Source of the DNA: Harenicola maris
GTDB lineage: Bacteria; Pseudomonadota; Alphaproteobacteria; Rhodobacterales; Rhodobacteraceae
Direction of reading: 5' to 3'
DNA: 64,000 bases
Assembly (NCBI GenBank): GCA_018524345.1
Contig: JADQAZ010000004.1
Coordinates: forward strand, 1-64,000
The notes under the pieces are model-generated. The model had not been told where the DNA came from. It did no database searches and saw nothing but the letters and a program-made list of their open reading frames with translations. How positions within the stretch are numbered: position 1 is the first letter of the stretch; the number at the start of each line of letters is the position of its first letter. Positions 27,214-34,671 of the stretch are shown here, one piece after another. Made by a program: the position numbers and the translations under genes.

Positions 27214-27896
27214 GATGCGCTTTCTAACTGGGCGAGGAGCGCCCTTGCGGCGTCTTGCTCGGCCTGCCGTTTGGAACCGGCGGTTGCGGTGGCCTTTGAT
27301 CCGTCCTTCAGGACGGCGGCGATTTCGAAGAGGGGGGCGTGGTCCGGCCCCTTGCGGGAGACCTCGCGGTATTCGGGGGGCGGCATTTTGCGGGCCTGTG
27401 CCCATTCCTGCAGCGATGTTTTGGGGTCGCGGGCGTCTGCCTTAACGGTTTTGATCCGTTTCGACCAGAGCCGCAGGATCATATCGCGGGCGGCGGGGTA
27501 TCCGGCGTCGAGGTAGACGGCGGCGATCACCGCCTCCATCGCGTCGCCGAGGAGGGCCTCTTTCCTGCGTCCGCCCGAGAGCATTTCGGAGCGGCCCAGT
27601 TTGAGGGCATCGCCGATGTTCAGATCGCGGGCGATATCGGCGCAGGTTTCCTTGCGCACCAGCGCATTGAGGCGCGGGGCGAGGTCGCCCTCGGAGGCGG
27701 CGGCGTCATTGGCGAGGAGGGCCTCGGCGATGACGAGGCCGAGGACGCGGTCGCCGAGAAATTCGAGCCTTTGGTTATGGGCGCGGGTGGGCGAGGCCAT
27801 GGAGGCATGGGTCAGCGCCTCGCGCAGCAGGTCGAGGTTGTTGAATTTATGACCCATGCGGTCTGCGAGGGTGAGGGTATCTGCGCTGGCGTTCAT
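27210..27896 (-). CDS. rnc: Ribonuclease III
   Basis: A 228-residue RNase III. The catalytic signature [18 protein letters not shown] is at about 43-60, with a second acidic cluster in [16 protein letters not shown], and a C-terminal double-stranded-RNA-binding domain ends with [19 protein letters not shown]. It processes rRNA precursors and structured mRNAs. The start [10 protein letters not shown] (27894-27896) overlaps the stop of the second lepB gene (ATGA), preferred to a frame 13 codons longer. It is coupled downstream to era. Confidence 0.95.
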   Translation of the reverse strand: MNASADTLTLADRMGHKFNNLDLLREALTHASMASPTRAHNQRLEFLGDRVLGLVIAEALLANDAAASEGDLAPRLNALVRKETCADIARDLNIGDALKLGRSEMLSGGRRKEALLGDAMEAVIAAVYLDAGYPAARDMILRLWSKRIKTVKADARDPKTSLQEWAQARKMPPPEYREVSRKGPDHAPLFEIAAVLKDGSKATATAGSKRQAEQDAARALLAQLESAS

Positions 27897-28618
27897 TGGA
27901 TGTCTTTCATGAGCCTGTCTTTGCGCCATGTCCATGGGGTCCAGATGCTCTGTCCGAAGGAGGAGAAGAGGATGAACTTGGCGCGGCCTTTGAGGGCGCT
28001 TTGGGGGATGGTGCCGAGGCCGCCGCTGTGTTGCGGGGTGCGGCTGTCGCGGGAGTTGTCGCGGTTGTCGCCGAGGACGAAGTATTCGCCCTGCGGCACC
28101 AGCACCTGCGCCGCGGTGTCGAGGGGGCTGTCGGGGTTGATGTCGCGCAGGGCGTGGCTGCGACCCTCTGGCAGGGTTTCGCGTTGGCGGGCGGCGAGGC
28201 AGGGCATGCCGATTTCCAGCGCGCCATTGGCGCAGCGGGGCAGGTGGCCTGCCGGCCCTTGCCGCTCATATCGTTCGATAAAGGCGCCGTCGTTTTCAAG
28301 GGCAAGGGGCGTGCCGTTGAGGATGACGCGGCCGTTTTGCATTTCCACGCTATCGCCCGGCAGGCCGATGATGCGTTTGACGAAGACCGGCCCTGTGGCG
28401 GGGTGTTGGAACATCACCACATCGCCGCGCTGCGGCGTGCTACGCAGGTAGGCGGACCAGTCGACGGTGACGTAATCGCCGACAAGCAGCGTTGGTTTCA
28501 TGCTGCCTGCGGCGATCCAGTAGGGGCGGAAGAAGAGCGTGCCGATCATCAGGAGGCCATAGAAGCCGACGACCATCAGGCCGAGGCCGACAGTTATCCA
28601 GTAGGCGGCCGCCTTCAT
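27893..28618 (-). CDS. Signal peptidase I, second tandem copy
   Basis: A 241-residue S26 signal peptidase. One N-terminal membrane segment (about 6-29) leads to the catalytic Ser39 in [13 protein letters not shown], and Lys81 in [12 protein letters not shown] is the general base. The box E equivalent is [13 protein letters not shown]. The start [11 protein letters not shown] overlaps the upstream lepB stop (ATGA). It is a paralogue of that gene, sharing a conserved two-cysteine insert but with a shorter N-terminus. The duplication may divide substrates between the two enzymes. Confidence 0.85.
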   Translation of the reverse strand: MKAAAYWITVGLGLMVVGFYGLLMIGTLFFRPYWIAAGSMKPTLLVGDYVTVDWSAYLRSTPQRGDVVMFQHPATGPVFVKRIIGLPGDSVEMQNGRVILNGTPLALENDGAFIERYERQGPAGHLPRCANGALEIGMPCLAARQRETLPEGRSHALRDINPDSPLDTAAQVLVPQGEYFVLGDNRDNSRDSRTPQHSGGLGTIPQSALKGRAKFILFSSFGQSIWTPWTWRKDRLMKDIQ

Positions 28619-29409
28619 TGAACCCGTTTGAAGAATCGGTTCGCGCGCCATGTCCAGATGTAGAACAGGGATTTGCCCCCCGAGGAGAAGACGATCCGTT
28701 CGGCGCGGCCGATCAGGTTTTCGAAGGGCACCATGCCGACGCCATCGGCGAGCTGGCTGACGCGGCTGTCGCGGGAGTTGTCGCGGTTGTCACCGATGAA
28801 GAAATAGTGGCCTTCGGGCACGGTGAAGATCGGGGTTTGGTCCTGCTGGGTGTTGTTGAGCATGGCCACGTTGAGGGTGGTGTAGCTTTTGCCCTCTGGC
28901 AGGGTTTCGCGGATCTGCTCTTTCTCGCAGGTGCCGCCGATGCCGACGGGGGCGTTGGCGCATTTCGGTGTCAGTTGCTGCGGCCCTTGGGGGGCGTAGG
29001 TTTCGGTGAATGTGCCGACCTTTTCCGAGGGCACGGGGGTGCCGTTCAGGATCAGCTGGCCGTTTTGCATTTGCACCGTATCGCCGGGCAGGCCGATCAG
29101 GCGTTTGATGAAATCCTCGCCGTTGACGGGGTGGCGGAAGACCACCACATCGCCGCGGTCAGGTTCGGAGCCCATGAGCCGCCCCGAGATCGGGCAGAGC
29201 GAGAAAGGGCAGGAGTGTTTCGAATAGCCGTAGGCCATTTTGTTCACGAACAGGAAATCCCCGATCAGCAGGGTTTCTTTCATCGACCCGGAGGGGATGT
29301 AGAAGGGCTGATAGAAGACGGTGCGGAAGACCCCTGCAATCAGGAGGGCGTAGACGACTGTTTTGATGGTTTCAACGATGCCATCGCTTGTTTTGCTGCC
29401 TGTGGACAT
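28615..29409 (-). CDS. lepB: Signal peptidase I
   Basis: A 264-residue leader peptidase that removes Sec/Tat signal peptides at the periplasmic face. A membrane segment (about 14-33) precedes the catalytic Ser42 in IPSGSMKETLLIGD. The general base is Lys102 in DFIKRLIGLPGD, and [14 protein letters not shown] is the conserved box E. An insert with a cysteine pair (KCANAPVGIGGTCEK) is present. It follows acpS on the same strand, as in many alphaproteobacteria, and overlaps a second lepB paralogue by four bases. Confidence 0.92.
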   Translation of the reverse strand: MSTGSKTSDGIVETIKTVVYALLIAGVFRTVFYQPFYIPSGSMKETLLIGDFLFVNKMAYGYSKHSCPFSLCPISGRLMGSEPDRGDVVVFRHPVNGEDFIKRLIGLPGDTVQMQNGQLILNGTPVPSEKVGTFTETYAPQGPQQLTPKCANAPVGIGGTCEKEQIRETLPEGKSYTTLNVAMLNNTQQDQTPIFTVPEGHYFFIGDNRDNSRDSRVSQLADGVGMVPFENLIGRAERIVFSSGGKSLFYIWTWRANRFFKRVQ

Positions 29410-29480
29410 GGGGCCTGCTTATGTTTTTGCGTTTCAGGCTACATGAGCCTGCGCCGCCTTGGAGTCAAGGAGACTGGGGG

Positions 29481-29927
29481 TCACGTTCTGCGTTTGCCGG
29501 GGCGCTGGGCCATGCGGGGGGCAGAGGCGCCGAGGGGGTTGGCCTCGATCACCACAAAGGCCTGTGCCCATGGGTGGTCATCGGTAAGGGAGACATGGAC
29601 TGTGGCCTCGTAGCCGTCCGGCGTCATTTCCGCGAGGCGTTCGGCGGCCCAGCCGGTGAGGGCCATGACGGGCTGGCCGGTGGGCAGGTTTGACACCGAC
29701 ATGTCCTTCCATGCGATGCCCATGCGCAGGCCCGTGCCGAGGGCCTTGGAGCAGGCCTCCTTGGCGGCCCAGCGTTTGGCATAGGTGCCTGCCACATCGC
29801 GGCGGCGTTCGGCCTTGTCCTGTTCCAGCGGGGTGAAGACACGGTTGCGGAAACGGTCGCCGAAGCGGTCCAGCGTGCCTTGGATACGGTCGATATTGGC
29901 CAGATCGGTGCCGATGCCGAGGATCAT
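29481..29927 (-). CDS. acpS: Holo-[acyl-carrier-protein] synthase
   Basis: A 148-residue AcpS that transfers 4'-phosphopantetheine from CoA to apo-[18 protein letters not shown] holds metal ligand Asp8, and [16 protein letters not shown] holds Glu57. The start is set at this motif (29925-29927); the frame continues 17 codons upstream without support. Gene order acpS-lepB-rnc-era is classical; pdxJ, normally next to acpS, is displaced to 33905-34660 by an accessory block. Confidence 0.93.
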   Translation of the reverse strand: MILGIGTDLANIDRIQGTLDRFGDRFRNRVFTPLEQDKAERRRDVAGTYAKRWAAKEACSKALGTGLRMGIAWKDMSVSNLPTGQPVMALTGWAAERLAEMTPDGYEATVHVSLTDDHPWAQAFVVIEANPLGASAPRMAQRPGKRRT

Positions 29928-29949
29928 ATAGTGGTTTCCCTGTTGGTCC

Positions 29950-30411
29950 CTATTTGGGCTGCACGTCGAAGACGCCATTGCCTTGGAAGCCTATGGTCAG
30001 ATCCGCGGGTTTCAAAGCGTCCTGTTCTGGCTGGTAGACCATGGCGGGGATGGTGACAACGTCTCCGCGGTCGGGGTCGGTTTCGCGGGTCATGTCCTTG
30101 AACGAAAAATCGATGGAGGCAAAGCCGGTGTCCTTGTCGTAGCTGACGGTTTTGCACTGGGGGGCGATGGCCTCGTCCGGCGGGGTCATGGTGATGTTGA
30201 GGTAGAGCGGATTGGGGCCGGGGGTCTCGCTTTCAGGGGCGGCAAGGGTCGCTGTGCTGACCCTGATCGCGTGGCCGGATTTTTCCTGTAGCTGCATAAG
30301 TTGATCGACCAGTTTGTGCTGGCCGGGGATGCAATCGGTGACCTCAAGGGCCGATGCGGGCGCTGTGAGGCATAGAAGGAGGGGCAGAAAGAGGGCGTAG
30401 AAACGGGGCAT
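29950..30411 (-). CDS. Secreted protein of unknown function, paralogue of the upstream gene
   Basis: A 153-residue protein with a signal peptide ([20 protein letters not shown], likely cut after ASA). The mature part has two cysteines (DCIPGQ and PQCKTVSY). Its central pattern [20 protein letters not shown], then FASIDF, then [11 protein letters not shown] and a final GVFDVQPK, is shared with the product of 30542-31030. The likely location is the periplasm. No known domain is recognised. It lies in the accessory block between acpS and the HExxH gene. Confidence 0.6.
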   Translation of the reverse strand: MPRFYALFLPLLLCLTAPASALEVTDCIPGQHKLVDQLMQLQEKSGHAIRVSTATLAAPESETPGPNPLYLNITMTPPDEAIAPQCKTVSYDKDTGFASIDFSFKDMTRETDPDRGDVVTIPAMVYQPEQDALKPADLTIGFQGNGVFDVQPK

Positions 30412-30541
30412 GAGAAATATCCTTGTGTGAAATCCTTTACGCAGGATGCGCCTCTGGCTGGAGTCTGTCCAGTTTTCCGGCCTTGGGTGGGGCTTTGCTC
30501 TGGCTTTGTGCGGGCTGCAAGGCGGCGGGGGGCGTTTTGGG

Positions 30542-31030
30542 TTACTCGTTTCCCAGCTCGGTTTGCACGTCGATTGCGCCGGTGGATTGGTTGAGGGTGA
30601 GGGTCATGACCATGGAGTTCACGAAGCTTTCTTCGGGCAGGTAGATCAGGGCGGGCAGGGTGAAAATCAGGCCCTTGGCGGGGTCGTAATCGGCGGTGAG
30701 GGCGTTGAATTCGAGGGCGGCAAAGCCTTTATCCCCCTCGAATTTCAGGGTTTTGCATTGGCGCAGCCCCTGCGCGTCGCGCGGGGGGGAGAGGATCACA
30801 AGGTAGTGAGGGCCGGATGAGATCGGGCCGGTGGAGACGGGGGCGAGCCGCACCTCGCCATTGGCGAAGGGGCGGCTTGCCTCGGAGAGGGCGTCGATGC
30901 GGGGGTTGAGGTCTGGCGGCAGGTCTGTGCGGCAGTCGGCGATTTCCTGCGCCTTTGCGCCGCTGGGGGCGGATATGGCGGGGGCGGCGAGGAGGAGTGC
31001 GAGGAGCAGGGGGCGGAGGGGGTTTGGCAT
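30542..31030 (-). CDS. Secreted protein of unknown function, paralogue of the downstream gene
   Basis: A 162-residue protein with a signal peptide (MPNPLRPLLLALLLAAPAIS, then APSGAKAQE with a likely AKA cut). The mature part has two cysteines (ADCRTDLP and RQCKTLKF) and the pattern LSPPRDAQGLRQCKTLKFEG, FAALEF, FTLPALIYLPEE and AIDVQTE, matching the neighbour at 29950-30411. The pair probably arose by duplication. Function unknown; it may be part of the accessory system or merely adjacent. Confidence 0.6.
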   Translation of the reverse strand: MPNPLRPLLLALLLAAPAISAPSGAKAQEIADCRTDLPPDLNPRIDALSEASRPFANGEVRLAPVSTGPISSGPHYLVILSPPRDAQGLRQCKTLKFEGDKGFAALEFNALTADYDPAKGLIFTLPALIYLPEESFVNSMVMTLTLNQSTGAIDVQTELGNE

Positions 31031-31115
31031 GGGGGCCTCGGCTGGATGCGGTTCGGGCCGAGGATGCCGCGCGCGGGGCGCTCTGTCCAGCGGGGTGCCT
31101 TGGCCAGCGGGGCGG

Positions 31116-32087
31116 TTAGACCGGCTGGCGGACGAAGGCGCGGGCGCTTTCGATGATGGCGCTGCCTGTGGGGGTCAGGCGGGCGTGTTCGTCGATCACG
31201 GAGATGCCGGAGGCGAAATTGGCGCGGTCCTCTGCGGCGGCCTTCAGGGCGTGGTCGCGGTCCGGCCCCTTTGGCAGGGCGGCGGCGAGGGTTTCCATGG
31301 CCCATGCCATGCGGGCCGAGACGAAGGTGGCGTGGTAGATGCCGTCCATGGGCCGCGGGTCTGTGCGCAGGGGCGAGGGGAAGAGGTCTGTGTCCGGGTT
31401 CAGGACCAGCGGCTCGTCGATGGTCATGCCGAAGAGCAGGCCGTGGCCGGCCTCATGGGCGAGGGCCTCGACGATTTGCAGGGGGGTTTCATGGGCCTCG
31501 GGGTTGAGGATGAGAAAGCCCCAGAGTTGGTAATGGGAGGCACCGTCGAAGATGATTTTCGCGCCGGGAGCGGGGGCGGCGAGCAGGATCTGGAAGATCT
31601 GGGCGCTGAGTTCTGCGTGCAGGCTGGGCAGGTGCTGTTCGAGGATCTCCAGCGCCTTGGCGAAGTTGGCGGTAAAGCGGGCGATGGTTTTGGCATCGGC
31701 GGGGACGCGGTCCGCGAGGCTGGAGTCGCCCTCGGTCGAGGCGGTGAGGGCCTCGGCGAGGGGTTTGGCGGCGAGGCCGCCCTCGGTCAGCAGGGTGAAG
31801 GGCGCGGGGCGGGGGCGCAGGGCGAGGAGCGGGCCGCTGGCCCGGGCCGCAGCCTCTGCGTCGCCCTCGAGCAGGGCGGTGGCGATGCGGAAATAGCTGC
31901 CGAAGCCCTCTGCCGGGATGCGGGTGCCTTGGGTGATGGCCTCGCTGCAGGCGGCGAGGCCGCGCGACAGGGGGCTGCCTGCTGTCACCTCGGCCAGATG
32001 GGCGAGGCTGCTTGCGAGGTCGCTGTGACGGCGCGCGTCGAGCGCGGCCATGCGGGCCGCGTCGGGGAAGAAGCCGTGATCAATCAT
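31116..32087 (-). CDS. HExxH-type putative peptide beta-hydroxylase (RiPP-modifying)
   Basis: A 323-residue soluble protein. The metal site is HEAGH (211-215). His252 in MDGIYHATFVSARM is the likely third ligand, after DEPLVLNPDTDLFPSPL and DPRPMDG; this arrangement is that of the HEXXH motif-containing family found in RiPP clusters, whose characterised members are alpha-ketoglutarate-dependent peptide beta-hydroxylases. It is not a classical protease. The gene follows, on the same strand, a small repeat-bearing peptide gene that is the obvious substrate candidate. The ribosome site is weak. Family call is confident; substrate is inference. Confidence 0.75.
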   Translation of the reverse strand: MIDHGFFPDAARMAALDARRHSDLASSLAHLAEVTAGSPLSRGLAACSEAITQGTRIPAEGFGSYFRIATALLEGDAEAAARASGPLLALRPRPAPFTLLTEGGLAAKPLAEALTASTEGDSSLADRVPADAKTIARFTANFAKALEILEQHLPSLHAELSAQIFQILLAAPAPGAKIIFDGASHYQLWGFLILNPEAHETPLQIVEALAHEAGHGLLFGMTIDEPLVLNPDTDLFPSPLRTDPRPMDGIYHATFVSARMAWAMETLAAALPKGPDRDHALKAAAEDRANFASGISVIDEHARLTPTGSAIIESARAFVRQPV

Positions 32088-32109
32088 GGGGCTGTTGTGT
32101 CATGCGCGG

Positions 32110-32134
32110 GGCGCCGGGCCGGGGCCCGGGCGCC
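32110..32134. promoter_or_regulatory. GC hairpin between precursor and HExxH genes
   Basis: GGCGCCGGGCC (32110-32120) pairs with GGCCCGGGCGCC (32123-32134) around a two-base loop, with a single bulged G: 11 base pairs, all GC. No T run follows in the transcribed direction. It could partly stop transcription or protect the precursor mRNA end, giving more peptide than enzyme, as is common in RiPP operons. Confidence 0.5.
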
Positions 32135-32153
32135 GTTATCAGGGCTGGCTGGT

Positions 32154-32393
32154 TCAGGCGCCGGTGGCGGGAGCTGTGACCTTGCCGCCGACTTTGGAGC
32201 CGATTTTGGCGCCGAGCAGGGGGCTGGTGACTTTGCTGCCGGTTTTCGCGCCGAGCAGCGGGCTTGTGACTTTGCTGCCGGTTTTGTCGCCCAGAAGGGT
32301 GCTGGAGGCGCTGGAGCCCGATGTGTCCTCTGCCTCGGTGGACAGGATTTTGAAGCCGAGGAGTTTGGACGGGTCGATCGTGGTGCTGGACAT
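32154..32393 (-). CDS. Putative RiPP precursor peptide with three 13-residue repeats
   Basis: A 79-residue peptide starting MSSTTIDPSKLLGFKILSTE, with GGAGGG eight bases before its ATG; a frame 21 codons longer exists but lacks this site. Residues 1-30 are leader-like, with acidic TEAED. Residues 31-69 are three repeats of S-T/P-LLG-D/A-K-T/I-GSKV-T/G, followed by GKVTAPATGA. The repeat half has seven lysines and one aspartate. No cysteine is present, so lanthipeptide-type rings are excluded. It is the probable substrate of the HExxH enzyme encoded 66 bases downstream. Confidence 0.65.
   Translation of the reverse strand: MSSTTIDPSKLLGFKILSTEAEDTSGSSASSTLLGDKTGSKVTSPLLGAKTGSKVTSPLLGAKIGSKVGGKVTAPATGA
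32187..32303 (-). repeat. Three tandem 39-bp repeats inside the precursor gene
   Basis: Units lie at 32265-32303, 32226-32264 and 32187-32225, each coding 13 residues. On the plus strand GACTTTGCTGCCGGTTTT recurs exactly at 32229 and 32268; the third unit has diverged at synonymous and some amino-acid positions. In-frame repeats of a core segment suggest one precursor yielding several modified units. Confidence 0.8.
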
Positions 32394-32506
32394 TGCGTGC
32401 CCTCCGGTATGGGTTGGAAAATCTATTTTTGTTAATGTATTGGCGAATGGGGTCACTGTGTCAAGCGAGCGCGGCCTGAGGTAGGGCCCGAGGTGGGGAA
32501 GCGGAA

Positions 32507-33478
32507 ATGAAGATCATTTATGTCACGGTGCGCCATCACCGCTATACCATGCGGTCCTATATCGAGCCTTTGGCCGAGCAGGGTGTGGACCTGACGATCT
32601 GGAGTTATGACAACCTGCTGGATGCGGTGCGTCTGCCCAAGGCGGTCTATATTCTGTCGGATTTTGACCGGCTGCACCCTTGGCTTTGGGAGGTTCTGGG
32701 GCGCTATGTCGACCTGATCCGTGCGGGCGGGGGCAAGGTTTTGAATGATCCGCGGCTGTTTCGCCCGCGTCATGCCCTGATCCGGACGTTGAAGGCCGAG
32801 GGGATCAATGATTACACTTGTGCCCTGCCTGCGCTGGGCGAGTGGCCGGAGCGGTATCCGGTGTTTTTGCGCACATTGACGGCGCATCGCGGGGTGGGGT
32901 CGGATTTGCTTGAGGATCGGGCGGCCGCGGAGGCGGCTTTGGATACGGCGCTGAAGGCGGGGCATGCGATTGCGGATTTGCTGTTCATCGAGTTTGCCGC
33001 CGAGCCGATCGAGGGGGCGCGCGGGCCGGTCTATCACAAGCTGTCGAACTACAAGATCGGGGAGGCCGTGGTGCCGACCAACGGGGTGTTTCAGGATGTT
33101 TGGGAGGCCAAATACGGCACCGTGGGGGCGGGGAGCGATGAGAGCTATGCCCGCGAGCGGGCGGAGATGGCGGATGACCCGAACGGCCCCTTGGTGGCGC
33201 GGGTGTTCGAGATTGCGCGGGTGGATTTCGGGCGGGTGGATTACGGGTTCTACAAGGGGCGGCCGCAGATTTACGAGATCAACACCAACCCGATGATGCA
33301 TGCGGTCAGCCGCAAGGCGCACCCCAATGCGGACCGCGAGGAGGCGATCCGGATCATGCGCGAGAATGTCATGACAGCGTTCCTGGCTCTGCCCGTCGGG
33401 GTGGAGGCCGGAGTGATTGATGTGGGCGAGATTGCGGGCAAGCCGGATCTGCCGGTGCGGACCCTGCGCCAGCCCTAG
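32507..33478 (+). CDS. ATP-grasp domain protein, divergent from the precursor gene
   Basis: A 323-residue protein. The N-terminal part (MKIIYVTVRHHRYTMRSYIE) resembles a pre-ATP-grasp fold, and the C-terminal catalytic region VDYGFYKGRPQIYEINTNP (244-262) has the acidic and asparagine metal ligands of ATP-grasp ligases. A lysine-bearing HKLSNYKIGEAVVPTNG segment sits near 177-193. Such enzymes form amide or ester bonds through an acyl-phosphate. It shares a 113-base divergent region with the precursor gene, so it may tailor that peptide, but the core lacks the acidic residues usual in graspetides. The substrate is unknown. Confidence 0.65.
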   Translation: MKIIYVTVRHHRYTMRSYIEPLAEQGVDLTIWSYDNLLDAVRLPKAVYILSDFDRLHPWLWEVLGRYVDLIRAGGGKVLNDPRLFRPRHALIRTLKAEGINDYTCALPALGEWPERYPVFLRTLTAHRGVGSDLLEDRAAAEAALDTALKAGHAIADLLFIEFAAEPIEGARGPVYHKLSNYKIGEAVVPTNGVFQDVWEAKYGTVGAGSDESYARERAEMADDPNGPLVARVFEIARVDFGRVDYGFYKGRPQIYEINTNPMMHAVSRKAHPNADREEAIRIMRENVMTAFLALPVGVEAGVIDVGEIAGKPDLPVRTLRQP

Positions 33479-33483
33479 ATGCC

Positions 33484-33900
33484 CTAGGCGGGCAGGGCGG
33501 AGCGGGCGCCGATGGCGTAGAACAGGCGGTTGCCGAGGAAGACGCCGCAGAGCCAGATCGCGGCCATCATGGCCAGATAGGCCCATGGCATATAGGCCAT
33601 GAATTGCACGATGCCCTGATGCAGGCTGGCCAGCAGCAGCAGGATGGCGGTGAGCGACATGACCAGCAGGGTCATCAGCAGCGCCGCCGCCCATGCGCCG
33701 CCGCTTTGCGGGGCGCTGCCCATGCGGCGGGCAAAGGCGCGGCCTTCGATCAGGGCGGCGATGATGGGCGGCAGGATAATGCTTGCCCCTGTGGGCAGGC
33801 GCAGGGCGCTATGGGCGGCGAGTTGGCCGTCAATGAACACCAGCAGCAGGGCGAGACCGGAGAAGATCACCGCGTAGCGCAGCAGAGAGACACCGGCCAT
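33484..33900 (-). CDS. Small polytopic membrane protein (ABZJ_00895-like)
   Basis: A 138-residue protein with four hydrophobic segments (about 6-24, 38-50, 68-92 and 100-122). The stretch LPTGASIILPPIIAALIEGR resembles the ABZJ_00895 family of unknown function. It ends six bases from the convergent ATP-grasp gene and starts four bases after pdxJ, so it is probably transcribed with pdxJ. It could belong to the accessory block, but nothing shows this directly. Confidence 0.6.
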   Translation of the reverse strand: MAGVSLLRYAVIFSGLALLLVFIDGQLAAHSALRLPTGASIILPPIIAALIEGRAFARRMGSAPQSGGAWAAALLMTLLVMSLTAILLLLASLHQGIVQFMAYMPWAYLAMMAAIWLCGVFLGNRLFYAIGARSALPA

Positions 33901-33904
33901 GGGC

Positions 33905-34660
33905 CTATACCCCCATGCGGGCGGCGTTCATGACGCGGCGCATTTCGGCGATGGCGGGTTCGAGGCCCGCAAAGATCGCCTCGCCGATCAGGAAGTGGCC
34001 GATGTTGAGCTCTGCCACCTGTGGCAGGGCGGCGATGGGGGTGACGCAATCGTAGGTCAGCCCGTGGCCTGCGTGGACCTCCAGCCCCAGATCGGCGGCG
34101 AAAGCGGCCATGTCCGTCAGGCGGGCGAGTTCGGCGTCGCGTTCGGCCGTGCGCCCCTCGGCGTGGGCGTCGCAATAGGCGCCGGTGTGCAGTTCGATCA
34201 CGGGGGCACCAATGCGGTGCGCGGCCTCGATCTGCCTGCGGTCGGCGGCGATGAAGATCGACACGCGGCAGCCGGCCTCGCGCAGGGGGGCGATGTAATG
34301 GGCGAGTTTGTTTTCCTCGCGGGCGACTTCGAGGCCGCCCTCGGTTGTGCGCTCCTCGCGGCGTTCGGGCACGATGCAGACGGCGTGGGGCACGTGGCGC
34401 AGGGCGATTTGCTGCATCTCCGGCGTGGCGGCCATTTCGAAGTTGAGGGGGACGGTGAGGCCCTCCATCAGAGCCTCTATGTCCGCGTCGCGGATATGGC
34501 GGCGGTCCTCGCGCAGGTGGGCGGTGATGCCGTCGGCGCCCGCGGATTGGGCCAGCAGGGCGGCGCGCACGGGATCGGGCACGGCGCCGCCGCGGGCGTT
34601 GCGGACGGTTGCGACGTGGTCGATGTTGACGCCGAGGCGAAGGGGGGCGGCTTGGGTCAT
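33905..34660 (-). CDS. pdxJ: Pyridoxine 5'-phosphate synthase
   Basis: A 251-residue PdxJ that condenses 1-deoxyxylulose-5-phosphate and 3-amino-2-oxopropyl phosphate to pyridoxine phosphate. [19 protein letters not shown] is the N-terminal signature, and the C-terminal phosphate loop includes [17 protein letters not shown] and [17 protein letters not shown]. The start [10 protein letters not shown] has GGAG upstream; a frame five codons longer exists. In relatives it is followed by acpS; here four kilobases of accessory genes intervene. Confidence 0.95.
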   Translation of the reverse strand: MTQAAPLRLGVNIDHVATVRNARGGAVPDPVRAALLAQSAGADGITAHLREDRRHIRDADIEALMEGLTVPLNFEMAATPEMQQIALRHVPHAVCIVPERREERTTEGGLEVAREENKLAHYIAPLREAGCRVSIFIAADRRQIEAAHRIGAPVIELHTGAYCDAHAEGRTAERDAELARLTDMAAFAADLGLEVHAGHGLTYDCVTPIAALPQVAELNIGHFLIGEAIFAGLEPAIAEMRRVMNAARMGV

Positions 34661-34671
34661 GGGGGCTCCGT

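Noticed and set aside
27214-27405. Longer start for era
   Set aside because: The added 64 residues are Arg/Pro-rich and lie inside rnc; the ATGA overlap at 27210-27213 marks the true start.
27893-29409. One lepB gene broken by a frameshift
   Set aside because: Both frames have their own start, membrane segment, catalytic Ser and Lys, and C-terminal box, so these are two complete paralogues.
31116-32087. Zinc metalloprotease reading of the HExxH protein
   Set aside because: The second histidine context, DPRPMDG and YHATFVSARM, matches the peptide-modifying HExxH family and no protease family; no signal peptide is present.
32507-33478. Graspetide-type macrocyclase acting on the repeat peptide
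   Set aside because: The repeats contain one aspartate and no glutamate, so the usual acid-to-Ser/Thr/Lys ring closure has no partners; kept only as an ATP-grasp protein of unknown substrate.
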